Assembly: GCA_900545525.1 (NCBI GenBank)
Contig: UQZX01000040.1
Span: 1-21,197 of the forward strand
DNA: 21,197 nt
Reading direction: 5' to 3'
Source of the DNA: an uncultured Prevotella sp.
GTDB taxonomy: Bacteria > Bacteroidota > Bacteroidia > Bacteroidales > Bacteroidaceae
The notes under the pieces were generated by a model. It made no database searches. It saw only the letters and a program-made list of their open reading frames with translations, and was not told where the DNA came from. Made by a program: the position numbers and the translations under genes. Of this stretch, positions 9,044 through 15,723 are shown in pieces (position 1 is the stretch's first letter; the number at the start of each line of letters is the position of its first letter).

Positions 9044-10021
9044 ATGAAAAAGTTTTTTACAATCATCGCTGCACTCATGTGCACAGTCACAATGAATGCG
9101 GCAAATCCTTACGACAATCCTGATACACTCGTAGTGTCGCGCGACGGCACAGGCGAGTTCCGCACCATAGACGATGCAGTGGAAGTTTGCCGCGCATTCA
9201 TGGACTACCACAAGGTAATCTATGTGAAGAAAGGCGTATACAAAGAAAAGCTGATAATACCGTCATGGCTCACAAACATAGAAATATGCGGTGAGGACGC
9301 TGAAAATACAATCATCACATACGACGACCATGCCAACATACGCATTCCGGGCACCGACCGCAAGATGGGAACATTCCGCACATACACGGTAAAGGTGGAA
9401 GGAAACGACATCACTTTCAAGAACATTACTATCGAGAACAACGCCGCACGCCTCGGACAGGCAGTGGCGCTGCACACCGAGGGCGACCGTCTCGTATTTG
9501 TCAACTGCCGCTTCCTCGGCAACCAGGACACAATATACACCGGTGTGGGCGGCACGCGCCTTTATTTCAAGAACTGTTACATAGAGGGAACCACCGACTT
9601 TATCTTCGGTCCCTCCACGGCATGGTTTGAGGGATGCACTATATACAGCAAGATAAACTCATACGTAACTGCGGCATCCACGCCGGCAGACATTGCCTAC
9701 GGGTATGTTTTTAACAACTGCCGCCTGATATCAGCCCCCACTGCAGACAAGGTTTATCTCGGACGCCCGTGGCGTCCATACGCCTACACCCTGTTCATGA
9801 ACTGCGACCTTGGCAGACACATCGTACCGCAGGGCTGGCACAACTGGGGCAAAGCCTCAAACGAACAGACAGCACGCTACTGTGAATACAACAACCGCGG
9901 CGAAGGTGCAGCAACAGCGCAGCGTGCAGCATGGAGCAGGCAGCTCACAAAGAAAGAGGCTGCAAAGATAACATTGGCAGAAGTATTTAAATACGACAGC
10001 AGCTGGATACCGGCAGAATAA
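9044..10021 (+). CDS. Pectin methylesterase (CE8)
   Basis: Secreted carbohydrate esterase family 8 enzyme that removes methyl groups from homogalacturonan so that pectate lyases can act. Signal peptide is residues 1-19 (ends MNAA). The right-handed beta-helix domain shows all five key residues of the family: Q139 (GQAVALH), Q161 and D162 (GNQDTIYT), D185 (EGTTDFIFG) and R241 (YLGRPWRPYA), plus GTGEFRTIDDAV near the start and PQGWHNW near the end. 325 aa is close to a single-domain enzyme. It follows rel by 39 nt in the same direction and has no SusC/SusD or other polysaccharide-utilisation genes beside it in this window, unusual for a pectinolytic gene. It could be read through from rel or have an unrecognised promoter. 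Confidence 0.95.
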   Translation: MKKFFTIIAALMCTVTMNAANPYDNPDTLVVSRDGTGEFRTIDDAVEVCRAFMDYHKVIYVKKGVYKEKLIIPSWLTNIEICGEDAENTIITYDDHANIRIPGTDRKMGTFRTYTVKVEGNDITFKNITIENNAARLGQAVALHTEGDRLVFVNCRFLGNQDTIYTGVGGTRLYFKNCYIEGTTDFIFGPSTAWFEGCTIYSKINSYVTAASTPADIAYGYVFNNCRLISAPTADKVYLGRPWRPYAYTLFMNCDLGRHIVPQGWHNWGKASNEQTARYCEYNNRGEGAATAQRAAWSRQLTKKEAAKITLAEVFKYDSSWIPAE

Positions 10022-10036
10022 CTGTTTATACGCATC

Positions 10037-10191
10037 TTGATGGTGTGTCAAAATATTCATACAGCAACCTGTAGGGACATATTCTTGTATTTGTCCGTCA
10101 AATAAGCATTGATTATCAATACATTACAAGCGGACAAATACAATAATATATCCCTACAGGTTGGAAGAGCTGAATTTTGACACACCATCAA
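10037..10191. repeat. 155-bp nearly perfect palindromic element (MITE-like)
   Basis: The outer arms are TTGATGGTGTGTCAAAAT at 10037-10054 and its complement at 10174-10191; the left copy has two extra bases just inside. The inner arms at 10065-10097 and 10131-10163 are 33 bases each with only two mismatches. The 33-nt central loop holds ATTGATTATCAAT. TGTTTATA occurs on both sides (10023-10030 and 10192-10199). It begins 15 nt after the pectin esterase stop. It has no coding capacity. A miniature inverted-repeat element is the best guess, and in RNA it could act as a strong hairpin terminator. Confidence 0.75.
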
Positions 10192-10237
10192 TGTTTATAT
10201 TCCATCCACAATATCACGTAAATTTAATATAAATAAC

Positions 10238-10522
10238 GTGAGCCAGATGAATTCAGATTAAATACATGAATGCGCCCTGAAAGGGCTGCAGGCACATAGC
10301 CCAGGGCAGAGCGGAGCGACACCCTGGGTATATGGTATACCGGGCATCATCGTCGCCCTGCAAGGGCAAAAGCATATACATGCACGCCGTAAATGGGTGA
10401 CATCCAATGCTTTTGTCCTTTCAGGACGATTGTTGTCACACCTTATTCCCCAAGGCGCCGCTGCGCTTTGCCTCGGGCTAAGGGCTTGCTGCCCCTGCGG
10501 GGCGACATGTCATCGGACTCAC
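10238..10522. repeat. Compound palindromic element A with GTGAG termini
   Basis: The ends are GTGAGCCAGATGA (10238-10250) and TCATCGGACTCAC (10510-10522), an imperfect inverted pair. Inside, a GC-rich array is mirror-symmetric about position 10389. Four mini-hairpins share one geometry of 5-bp stem and 3-nt loop at 10274-10286, 10355-10367, 10415-10427 and 10491-10503. A longer hairpin at 10300-10328 (CCCAGGG to CCCTGGG) has its counterpart in inverse orientation at about 10449-10477. It resembles a GC-rich intergenic repeat that I recall from many Bacteroidota genomes. It is not coding. Confidence 0.7.
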
Positions 10523-10576
10523 CCTTAATTCCTATTTTGAACACCATGCTTTAAATGCGCATTCATATATATAATT

Positions 10577-10853
10577 AACGTGAGTTCGGCGAATTTGAAT
10601 AATCAAAAAGTTATTGCCAATCAATATGATACAATCAAGAAAACATCCTGCAACGTTCGGGTGGATTTGCAATCCGCCCGCTTTTTAAGCGCCATCAGTA
10701 ATGGATTTGCAATCAATAGGCATTTCAAATGCCTTCACTGCGCCATGTTTTTATAGCTTTCAACATGCACATGCGGGCGGATTGCAAATCCACCCGAACG
10801 TAAGAGAATGTCTATTAATGACTTACAGCGTTGATATAATTCGTCGAACTCAC
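10577..10853. repeat. Compound palindromic element B with GTGAG termini
   Basis: The ends are GTGAGTTCGGCGAATT (10580-10595) and AATTCGTCGAACTCAC (10838-10853), inverted with one mismatch. A nested inner pair of 29-bp perfect arms lies at 10653-10681 and 10773-10801, with cores GGATTTGCAATCC and GGATTGCAAATCC. A partial third copy, ATGGATTTGCAAT, lies within the loop at about 10701. A further inverted end motif (ATTCGTCAAACTCACG) occurs at about 10902-10917. There is no coding capacity. It shares its terminal motif with the element at 10238-10522 although the interiors differ. Confidence 0.7.
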
Positions 10854-10959
10854 TTAATTATGTAGTTCTATGAATAATATACCCCTTGGATGGTTTGTAT
10901 TATTCGTCAAACTCACGCTATATTATATATAATACCCGTTAATAAATCCGGTGTCCATT

Positions 10960-11175
10960 TCATGTTGTCTGTTGCCTGCTTCATCCTTTTTCAAAGGCAT
11001 GGCTCATTCCTCCCTTTACTCCTTAAAATCCTTAGCGTCCTTAAAGTGTTTAAGGTCTTTAAAGCCATTAAAGACGGCAATGCCTATCTGCTCCTTCCTC
11101 CCTTTCCTCCTTCCTCCAAACTTAATCATTTGTCCTTTAACTTCTTCTAACTTCCCATAACTTCTTTAACTTCTA
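10960..11175. repeat. Degenerate CTCCTTAAA / CTTCTTTAA tract
   Basis: The pyrimidine-rich strand carries a run of degenerate units such as CTCCTTAAAATCC, CGTCCTTAAAG and GGTCTTTAAAG, then CTCCTTCCTCC and finally TAACTTC units. CATCCTTTTTCAAAGG near 10982 echoes CATCCTTTTCCAAAGG near 68, and the CATTTGTCC/TAACTTC end is the inverted partner of positions 1-45. Frames of 69-86 codons through it are low-complexity translations and not called as genes. Confidence 0.6.
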
Positions 11176-11211
11176 AAAAATACACACTTATTAACATTTC
11201 TCCCTCTCAAT

Positions 11212-11397
11212 TTAACACGACATTCCGTTCCGTCCTGACTTTTCTCCCGTATAGTAAAATCTCAGCGAGCATTGAATAGCCGTAACAACGCCGGTCAGCA
11301 CAAACAATGACAGTACCAGTTTATATGTATGTAATCCGCTGTCTGTCAAATAGTTATATAATATATATACGGTAAAACAAGCTATTTTACTAAACAA
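11212..11397 (-). CDS. Possible small membrane protein, doubtful
   Basis: A 61-codon minus-strand frame with a TTG start. The middle (KLVLSLFVLTGVVTAIQCSL) is a plausible single transmembrane helix, followed by a positively charged tail RFYYTGEKSGRNG. That pattern is more protein-like than the other short frames around it. I recognise no family. Base composition is mixed and it lies between repeat clusters, so it may be the decayed end of a larger gene. Only a database search or expression data would decide. Confidence 0.2.
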   Translation of the reverse strand: MFSKIACFTVYILYNYLTDSGLHTYKLVLSLFVLTGVVTAIQCSLRFYYTGEKSGRNGMSC

Positions 11398-11400
11398 AAC

Positions 11401-11565
11401 AGCATTAATTACCCAACAATTAATGCTTTATTACTTCGTAACGGATGTCACTTTACGAAGTAAAACATGCCACTTTACGGCGTAATATAGCATATTTCAC
11501 AACGTAACGGAATATTAAAAGCAACGTAAAATAGCATTAAATACCAAGTAAAACAGTATTAATTA
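11401..11565. repeat. Cluster of short dyads (TTACG/GTAA and AGCATTAATTACC units)
   Basis: AGCATTAATT (11401-11410) and AATTAATGCT (11418-11427) form a perfect 10-bp stem. TTACTTCGTAA (11431-11441) and TTACGAAGTAA (11453-11463) form a perfect 11-bp stem. Further copies of CACTTTACG, GGCGTAA and ACGTAACGG follow. Two more AGYATTAA-TACC units (AGCATTAAATACC, AGTATTAATTACC) follow at about 11530-11565, about 24 nt apart. No gene is visible. They could be binding sites for a regulator or a repeat family. Confidence 0.5.
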
Positions 11566-11868
11566 CCATGCAATAGACACTTAATACACAGTTCTCAGTG
11601 CCCGGAAAAAATGTACAAGCAGGCAAACTAAATGTTAAAGACACCGTTTCTCCTCACTTTTACATGCACATTTTCCGCATTTTGCGCAAAAATAAGCTGT
11701 CTGCAAGACAGAAATATTACAAGAACGATGTACAAAACCATATTTTTGTGCACGCAACACCCTATTTCAAACTTTTTCGCTTACAAAAACGAGCATACGG
11801 TTTAACACGGCGCAACACATTTTAACCAAACAACATGCACGCCCTAATATTATTCCACAAATAAATAC
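11566..11868. other. Intergenic region with nothing recognised
   Basis: About 300 bases upstream of the TPR regulator. One short frame of 75 codons has no family features. A small perfect hairpin, CTGTCT-GCA-AGACAG, occurs at 11697-11711. I see no RNA gene or repeat of note here. Confidence 0.4.
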
Positions 11869-11876
11869 TACTTTTG
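11869..11876 (+). promoter_or_regulatory. Putative -7 box immediately before the TPR regulator
   Basis: TACTTTTG followed by C matches the Bacteroidota -7 consensus. It ends only four bases before the ATG at 11881, so transcription would begin at or right beside the start codon. Either the mRNA is leaderless, the box is chance, or the true start is downstream. A downstream start is disfavoured because the signal peptide would be lost. Confidence 0.4.
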
Positions 11877-11880
11877 CAAT

Positions 11881-13605
11881 ATGAAAAACCTGTACTGCAT
11901 ACTCACGCTTCTGATACTAACCATGCACTCGTGTATGCGCCACAGCTATTCCCCGCGGCTTGTCACTGCCGACAGCCTGTGCCACACAAATCCCGACAGT
12001 GCCATGCGCATGCTCGGCACAATGAGTGCCGACACCACCGGCATGGGCAGCGACGACCTGTGGTACTACCGCCTGCTGTGCATAAAGGCAGCCGACAAGG
12101 CATACATAAAACCCGCCTCCTCAAAAGAAGCCGACCGCATATTGCGCCATTATGAAGACGGCGGAGACAGCCGCCTGCTGTCCGAGGCATACTTCTACGC
12201 AGGCAGCGTATACCGCGACCTCAACGATGCCCCGCAGGCAATAGAGTATTTTCAAAAGGCACTGAAGTGCATGCCGGAGGAGAAGAAAAGGATGAAGAGC
12301 AATATTTATAACCAGATAGGGCAACTTTTCATTCTTCAGGGGCTTTCCGACCTTGCCGTCAAGTCATATCTGGAGGCATATAAAATAGATATGCAGCTGA
12401 AAGACACCATCAATATCATATACAGCCTGCGCGACATAGGCTTTGCATACAACAGGCAGAACAAAACAGACACATGCGAACTGGCTTTTAAGGAAGCACT
12501 GTCGCTTGCACAGGCAAAAGGCGACAGCAGTCTGATACAAGACATAAGATTACAACTGGCAGGCATATATGCTGAAATAAAAGAATATGCCAAGGCGCTC
12601 ACACTGATAAACAAATGCAACATCATTGAAGAACATGCAGACAGAAGTGCTGCATTTGCCATCGCGGCAACGATATACACCGAATTGGGAAGCTATGACA
12701 CGGCACGAATTTATTGCGACTCTTTGCTGGCATTCGGCAATGTATATGCCAAAAAGGCTGCATACCGGCATCTCTTGCAAATAAGCCGGGAGAAAAATGA
12801 ATATGGCGATGTAAACAAATATGCAGGCAAATATGAGGAATATTGCGATTCGGTTGAAAGAATAGGTTCGCAAGAAACGACAGCCAACATACATGCACAT
12901 TTCAATTATAACCTGCGCACACAAGAGATAGCACGGCTAAAAGCCCAACGTGCTAAAAACATCATAATAGCTACTGTCATTATGCTGGCTCTTGCCATCT
13001 GTACCTGCATTGCTCTTTACATGTCATATAAAATAAAAAGGAAGAACGACAAGCAAAGAAACCTGCTCAACAAATTGAGGAGATACCAATATGAAATGAC
13101 GCAGGAGTACAGAAAGGCAAACCTGATGGAGATAGAAAGCCTTGAACATCAGATCAGCATATATAAAGATAAAAACAAAGGACTGACAGAGTTGCTCAAA
13201 GAACAGCGTGCCATACTCGTCGCGGCAAATAAAAGGTCTGAAATATGCCTGAACGACCAGGAAACCTTTATGCAGAATATACACGGCACCAATATCTATA
13301 AAACAATACTTGACAAGATAAAAGCCACAAAGCCATTATCGGCGGAAGAATGGCACGAACTTGATATAGCAATAAACGGATTTATAAACAATTTCAGGGA
13401 ACGCCTGTACGAAGCATGCAACATGAACGAACACGAATACAGCATCTGCATGCTTATAAAAATAGATGTAAAAATGAAGGATATCGCAACGCTTGTCGGG
13501 CGGTCTCCAAGCGCAATAACGATGTCACGCAAGCGTATGCACGCAAAAATCTTTGGCAAAGCGGGGCATGGCTCCGACTTTGATACATTTATTAAGTCCT
13601 TGTAA
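11881..13605 (+). CDS. Membrane-anchored TPR sensor with C-terminal HTH
   Basis: 574 aa. A signal/lipoprotein-like N-terminus ends at C18 (LILTMHSC). TPR-type helical repeats run from about residue 98 to 290 (for example DAPQAIEYFQKALK, LAVKSYLEAYKID). One transmembrane helix lies at about 360-383 (IIIATVIMLALAICTCIALY), then a charged coiled-coil (385-460). A C-terminal helix-turn-helix at about 515-556 reads EHEYSICMLIKIDVKMKDIA, then TLVGRSPSAITMSRKRM, a LuxR/sigma-4-like HTH. The layout implies TPRs outside the inner membrane and a DNA-binding tail in the cytoplasm. This is a known Bacteroidota architecture for one-component membrane regulators. It lies 161 nt upstream of the small-protein/CDC-like operon on the same strand and is the obvious candidate regulator for it (inference). 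The ligand is unknown. Confidence 0.8.
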   Translation: MKNLYCILTLLILTMHSCMRHSYSPRLVTADSLCHTNPDSAMRMLGTMSADTTGMGSDDLWYYRLLCIKAADKAYIKPASSKEADRILRHYEDGGDSRLLSEAYFYAGSVYRDLNDAPQAIEYFQKALKCMPEEKKRMKSNIYNQIGQLFILQGLSDLAVKSYLEAYKIDMQLKDTINIIYSLRDIGFAYNRQNKTDTCELAFKEALSLAQAKGDSSLIQDIRLQLAGIYAEIKEYAKALTLINKCNIIEEHADRSAAFAIAATIYTELGSYDTARIYCDSLLAFGNVYAKKAAYRHLLQISREKNEYGDVNKYAGKYEEYCDSVERIGSQETTANIHAHFNYNLRTQEIARLKAQRAKNIIIATVIMLALAICTCIALYMSYKIKRKNDKQRNLLNKLRRYQYEMTQEYRKANLMEIESLEHQISIYKDKNKGLTELLKEQRAILVAANKRSEICLNDQETFMQNIHGTNIYKTILDKIKATKPLSAEEWHELDIAINGFINNFRERLYEACNMNEHEYSICMLIKIDVKMKDIATLVGRSPSAITMSRKRMHAKIFGKAGHGSDFDTFIKSL

Positions 13606-13650
13606 ACCAATTCTTTGAACAAACGTCATGTATGCTTTTGTCAATTATTC

Positions 13651-13665
13651 ATGTATGCCATACAT
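13651..13665. promoter_or_regulatory. ATGTATG-C-CATACAT dyad, possible operator
   Basis: A perfect 7+7 palindrome with a single central base, in the gap between the regulator and the accessory operon. A half copy (CATGTATGC) occurs 20 nt earlier at 13628-13636, and tandem TTTGTGAATTA repeats follow. The location about 55 nt upstream of a -7 box suits an activator or repressor site. It is too short to be certain. Confidence 0.3.
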
Positions 13666-13719
13666 CATTTGTGAATTATTTGTGAATTAAAAAGACGGGT
13701 TACAACCTTGTTAAACCTG

Positions 13720-13727
13720 TAATTTTG
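13720..13727 (+). promoter_or_regulatory. Putative -7 box of the accessory operon
   Basis: TAATTTTG matches TAnnTTTG. It ends 39 nt before the ATG at 13767, giving a short leader. No convincing -33 element is present at 19-21 nt, which would suit a promoter that needs an activator such as the neighbouring HTH protein (inference). Confidence 0.45.
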
Positions 13728-13766
13728 TGATGAATAAAAACACATTAAATTCATCGTAAAATAAAA

Positions 13767-14114
13767 ATGAAAAACAAATTATTCTTATCGGCAGCAAGTC
13801 TTTGCATGTTAAGTAGTATACACACCAACGGACAAGAGGCGCAACTTTATGGTCCTGAACTCAAATGCTTGAAAGGGCATCGTTTTGAAATTGCACTGAC
13901 CTACGACGACACAAGTGTCACTCTTAAATCTGAGGAGACACTCTACAACGCGTATGTTGTAATCAAAGACATTGACGGTAACGTCATATATAATGGCTGG
14001 ACCGTGATAGACAACAACGGTAACACCATCACAATGCCTGTTGAAGAGGGCACGGAGAAATATACCATAGAAGTATATAAGGACGAGGAATGTGCAAAAG
14101 GGTATTTTGAATAA
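13767..14114 (+). CDS. Small secreted DUF3244-like protein
   Basis: 115 aa. A signal peptide covers about residues 1-22 (MKNKLFLSAASLCMLSSIHTN, ending NGQEA). The rest is a predicted small beta-sandwich; AYVVIKDIDGNVIYNGWTVI, then NNGNTITMPVEEG and KYTIEVYKDEE, follows the pattern of the DUF3244 family of small Bacteroidota secreted proteins. No catalytic residues are evident. Family function is unknown. It is the first gene after the regulator and lies 7 nt before the following lipoprotein start, so it is probably in the operon with the CDC-like genes. It may be an accessory exported with them, or an independent regulator-linked protein. Family call moderate, secretion call good. Confidence 0.75.
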   Translation: MKNKLFLSAASLCMLSSIHTNGQEAQLYGPELKCLKGHRFEIALTYDDTSVTLKSEETLYNAYVVIKDIDGNVIYNGWTVIDNNGNTITMPVEEGTEKYTIEVYKDEECAKGYFE

Positions 14115-14121
14115 AGAACAA

Positions 14122-14607
14122 ATGAAAATGCGAATAGTATTATATATTGCTATTTGTTTGTTGTTATTGTCATCATGTATGGATAATGACAATGTAGAAT
14201 TGCTTTTTAAAACAAGCAAGATTGAAATCTCATTCAGTGGTGATATAGATACGCTAAAGACACATTTTTCAATGGTTACAAACTCTTCTGATTTATATAG
14301 ACAAAGAGGTGATAGCATTACATTTATTCCAGGTTGTATATACACATCGTCACCAAAAGACCTTTTTGAAGAAAATCTTGTTTTCTATCATCGGTGGAAT
14401 ACCGATGATAGGAGACCGGACATACGGTTCGCATGTTCTTTTTTCAAGCTTGTAAAAGATGACACTCCTTATTTGGATACATTAAATATACATGTAAAGG
14501 AAATCATTGATGATAAAATAGTATTAGACACTTTGCATATCATGCGTTCGTACAAAAGATCGGAAGATATTAGTTCAGACAAATATATTTTTGACTTAAA
14601 ACTTTAA
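14122..14607 (+). CDS. Small lipoprotein of unknown function, candidate accessory/immunity
   Basis: 161 aa from the ATG at 14122; an in-frame ATG at 14092 would overlap the previous gene and put ten charged residues before the signal peptide, so it is disfavoured. The N-terminus (MKMRIVLYIAICLLLLSSC) is a textbook lipoprotein signal with the acylated Cys at residue 19, followed by MDNDN. Acidic residues soon after the Cys suit a Bacteroidota lipoprotein, possibly surface-exposed. The remainder has alternating beta-strand patterns and ends KYIFDLKL; I recognise no family. It is strongly AT-rich, like the following genes. Its place just ahead of three CDC-like genes makes it a candidate immunity, chaperone or cofactor protein (inference only). 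Confidence 0.7.
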   Translation: MKMRIVLYIAICLLLLSSCMDNDNVELLFKTSKIEISFSGDIDTLKTHFSMVTNSSDLYRQRGDSITFIPGCIYTSSPKDLFEENLVFYHRWNTDDRRPDIRFACSFFKLVKDDTPYLDTLNIHVKEIIDDKIVLDTLHIMRSYKRSEDISSDKYIFDLKL

Positions 14608-14715
14608 AACATGAGAGAATTATCTTTACTTAGAATTATGGCACTAATACTAAGTGCTTGTTCTGAGTTTCCTGATTTTACAGCAAATCACGGTGTAAAG
14701 AAATCTTGTAAAACA

Positions 14716-15720
14716 ATGAAATATATAATATTCTTTATAATAATTATTATATCTGCATGTTCATACAGTTATAATATCGGAACAAATGATAATCATCCCA
14801 ATATTAATGATACTATTATTAATGAAGATGAAACAATAAAATGGCAATCAATGCCTGTTTCCAGAGTCTCTGTAATAGATAATAAAGGAGATTCTATATT
14901 TCACTTAGAATCAGGTCCCACATTTGTAGGAATGGAAGATGCTAAAAGTATTTATATAGGCAATATTCTCACGCAAAAGAGAATTGAAGGAGATAACATT
15001 AAAGATAAAATTAATATATTGTATAACAAAGTGTTATTGGGAAGCATATTTAATAATCAAAGTTTTGTTATTGAAACAGAACCAAGTTTCGATGCAACTA
15101 ATAAAATATTTCAAGATATAAAAAAATGTACCCCAATACAGAACATTACATTCAATTTTTCATCAAAACCAATTGTATATCATTCTGCTAAAGAATTAAA
15201 CCTTATCAGCAGAGGAAATATAGGCATTAACCTAGATTCTCTTATAAATGGTTCTGGCTATAAAACCATTAAGATGAAACACAAAACAGGATTTATATAT
15301 TCTGTATATAATGAACTGTTTTCAATAGATATGGATTATCCTAATCCATGCCTTATAAAAAATGTGCTATCTTGTGAGGATTATAAAGACTTGGTTTATA
15401 TTAATTCCATAACATGCGGAAAACATGCTTATATAATTATTGAATCCGACTTTACAGAAAAAGAATTAAAATCGGCAATAATGAAATTAGCATGCCATGA
15501 AAACTTAAATAATAACGATTTAGAAATAATAAATAAGCTTGTTATATATTCTGTATATTTTGATGCAGAAAGAAAAATTATAGTTGAGAGACAAAACGCA
15601 AGCTTTATAAATAAAATAGAAGATAAGATAAGAAAAATTCCGATTACATACATGAACTTTTCAGTTTTAAGACTTTCTGATAATACTGTAACCAATTTAT
15701 ATTACGACATTAAATTATAG
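14716..15720 (+). CDS. CDC-superfamily lipoprotein A, diverged
   Basis: 334 aa from the ATG at 14716, starting MKYIIFFIIIIISACS, an ideal lipoprotein signal with Cys15. An ATG at 14611 is in frame and adds 35 residues with a second lipoprotein-like signal (MALILSACSEF). Relationship to the two genes downstream is clear in SIYIGNILT, EPSFDATNK, MKHKTGFIYSVYNELF, IDMDYP and VYINSITCGKHAYIIIESD. The last corresponds to the YGR strand of thiol-activated cytolysins. It is degenerate: YGR is CGK, the GG pair is absent (YFDAERK instead), and the PGVPIF segment is not recognisable. It lies 3 nt before the next gene. It may have become a regulatory or blocking subunit rather than a pore former (inference). 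Confidence 0.75.
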   Translation: MKYIIFFIIIIISACSYSYNIGTNDNHPNINDTIINEDETIKWQSMPVSRVSVIDNKGDSIFHLESGPTFVGMEDAKSIYIGNILTQKRIEGDNIKDKINILYNKVLLGSIFNNQSFVIETEPSFDATNKIFQDIKKCTPIQNITFNFSSKPIVYHSAKELNLISRGNIGINLDSLINGSGYKTIKMKHKTGFIYSVYNELFSIDMDYPNPCLIKNVLSCEDYKDLVYINSITCGKHAYIIIESDFTEKELKSAIMKLACHENLNNNDLEIINKLVIYSVYFDAERKIIVERQNASFINKIEDKIRKIPITYMNFSVLRLSDNTVTNLYYDIKL

Positions 15721-15723
15721 CAT

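Noticed and set aside
10037..10191. Insertion sequence
   Set aside because: No transposase frame is present; only palindromic, MITE-like DNA.
10238..10853. CRISPR array
   Set aside because: Repeats are mirror-symmetric palindromes at uneven spacing, not direct repeats with unique spacers; no cas genes.
10890..11160. Two overlapping plus-strand frames of 86 and 69 codons
   Set aside because: They translate the degenerate CTCCTTAAA tract; different frames give equally long low-complexity peptides.
14092..14121. Upstream ATG start for the 161-aa lipoprotein
   Set aside because: It overlaps the previous gene and puts ten polar residues ahead of a perfect lipoprotein signal; ATG at 14122 is better.
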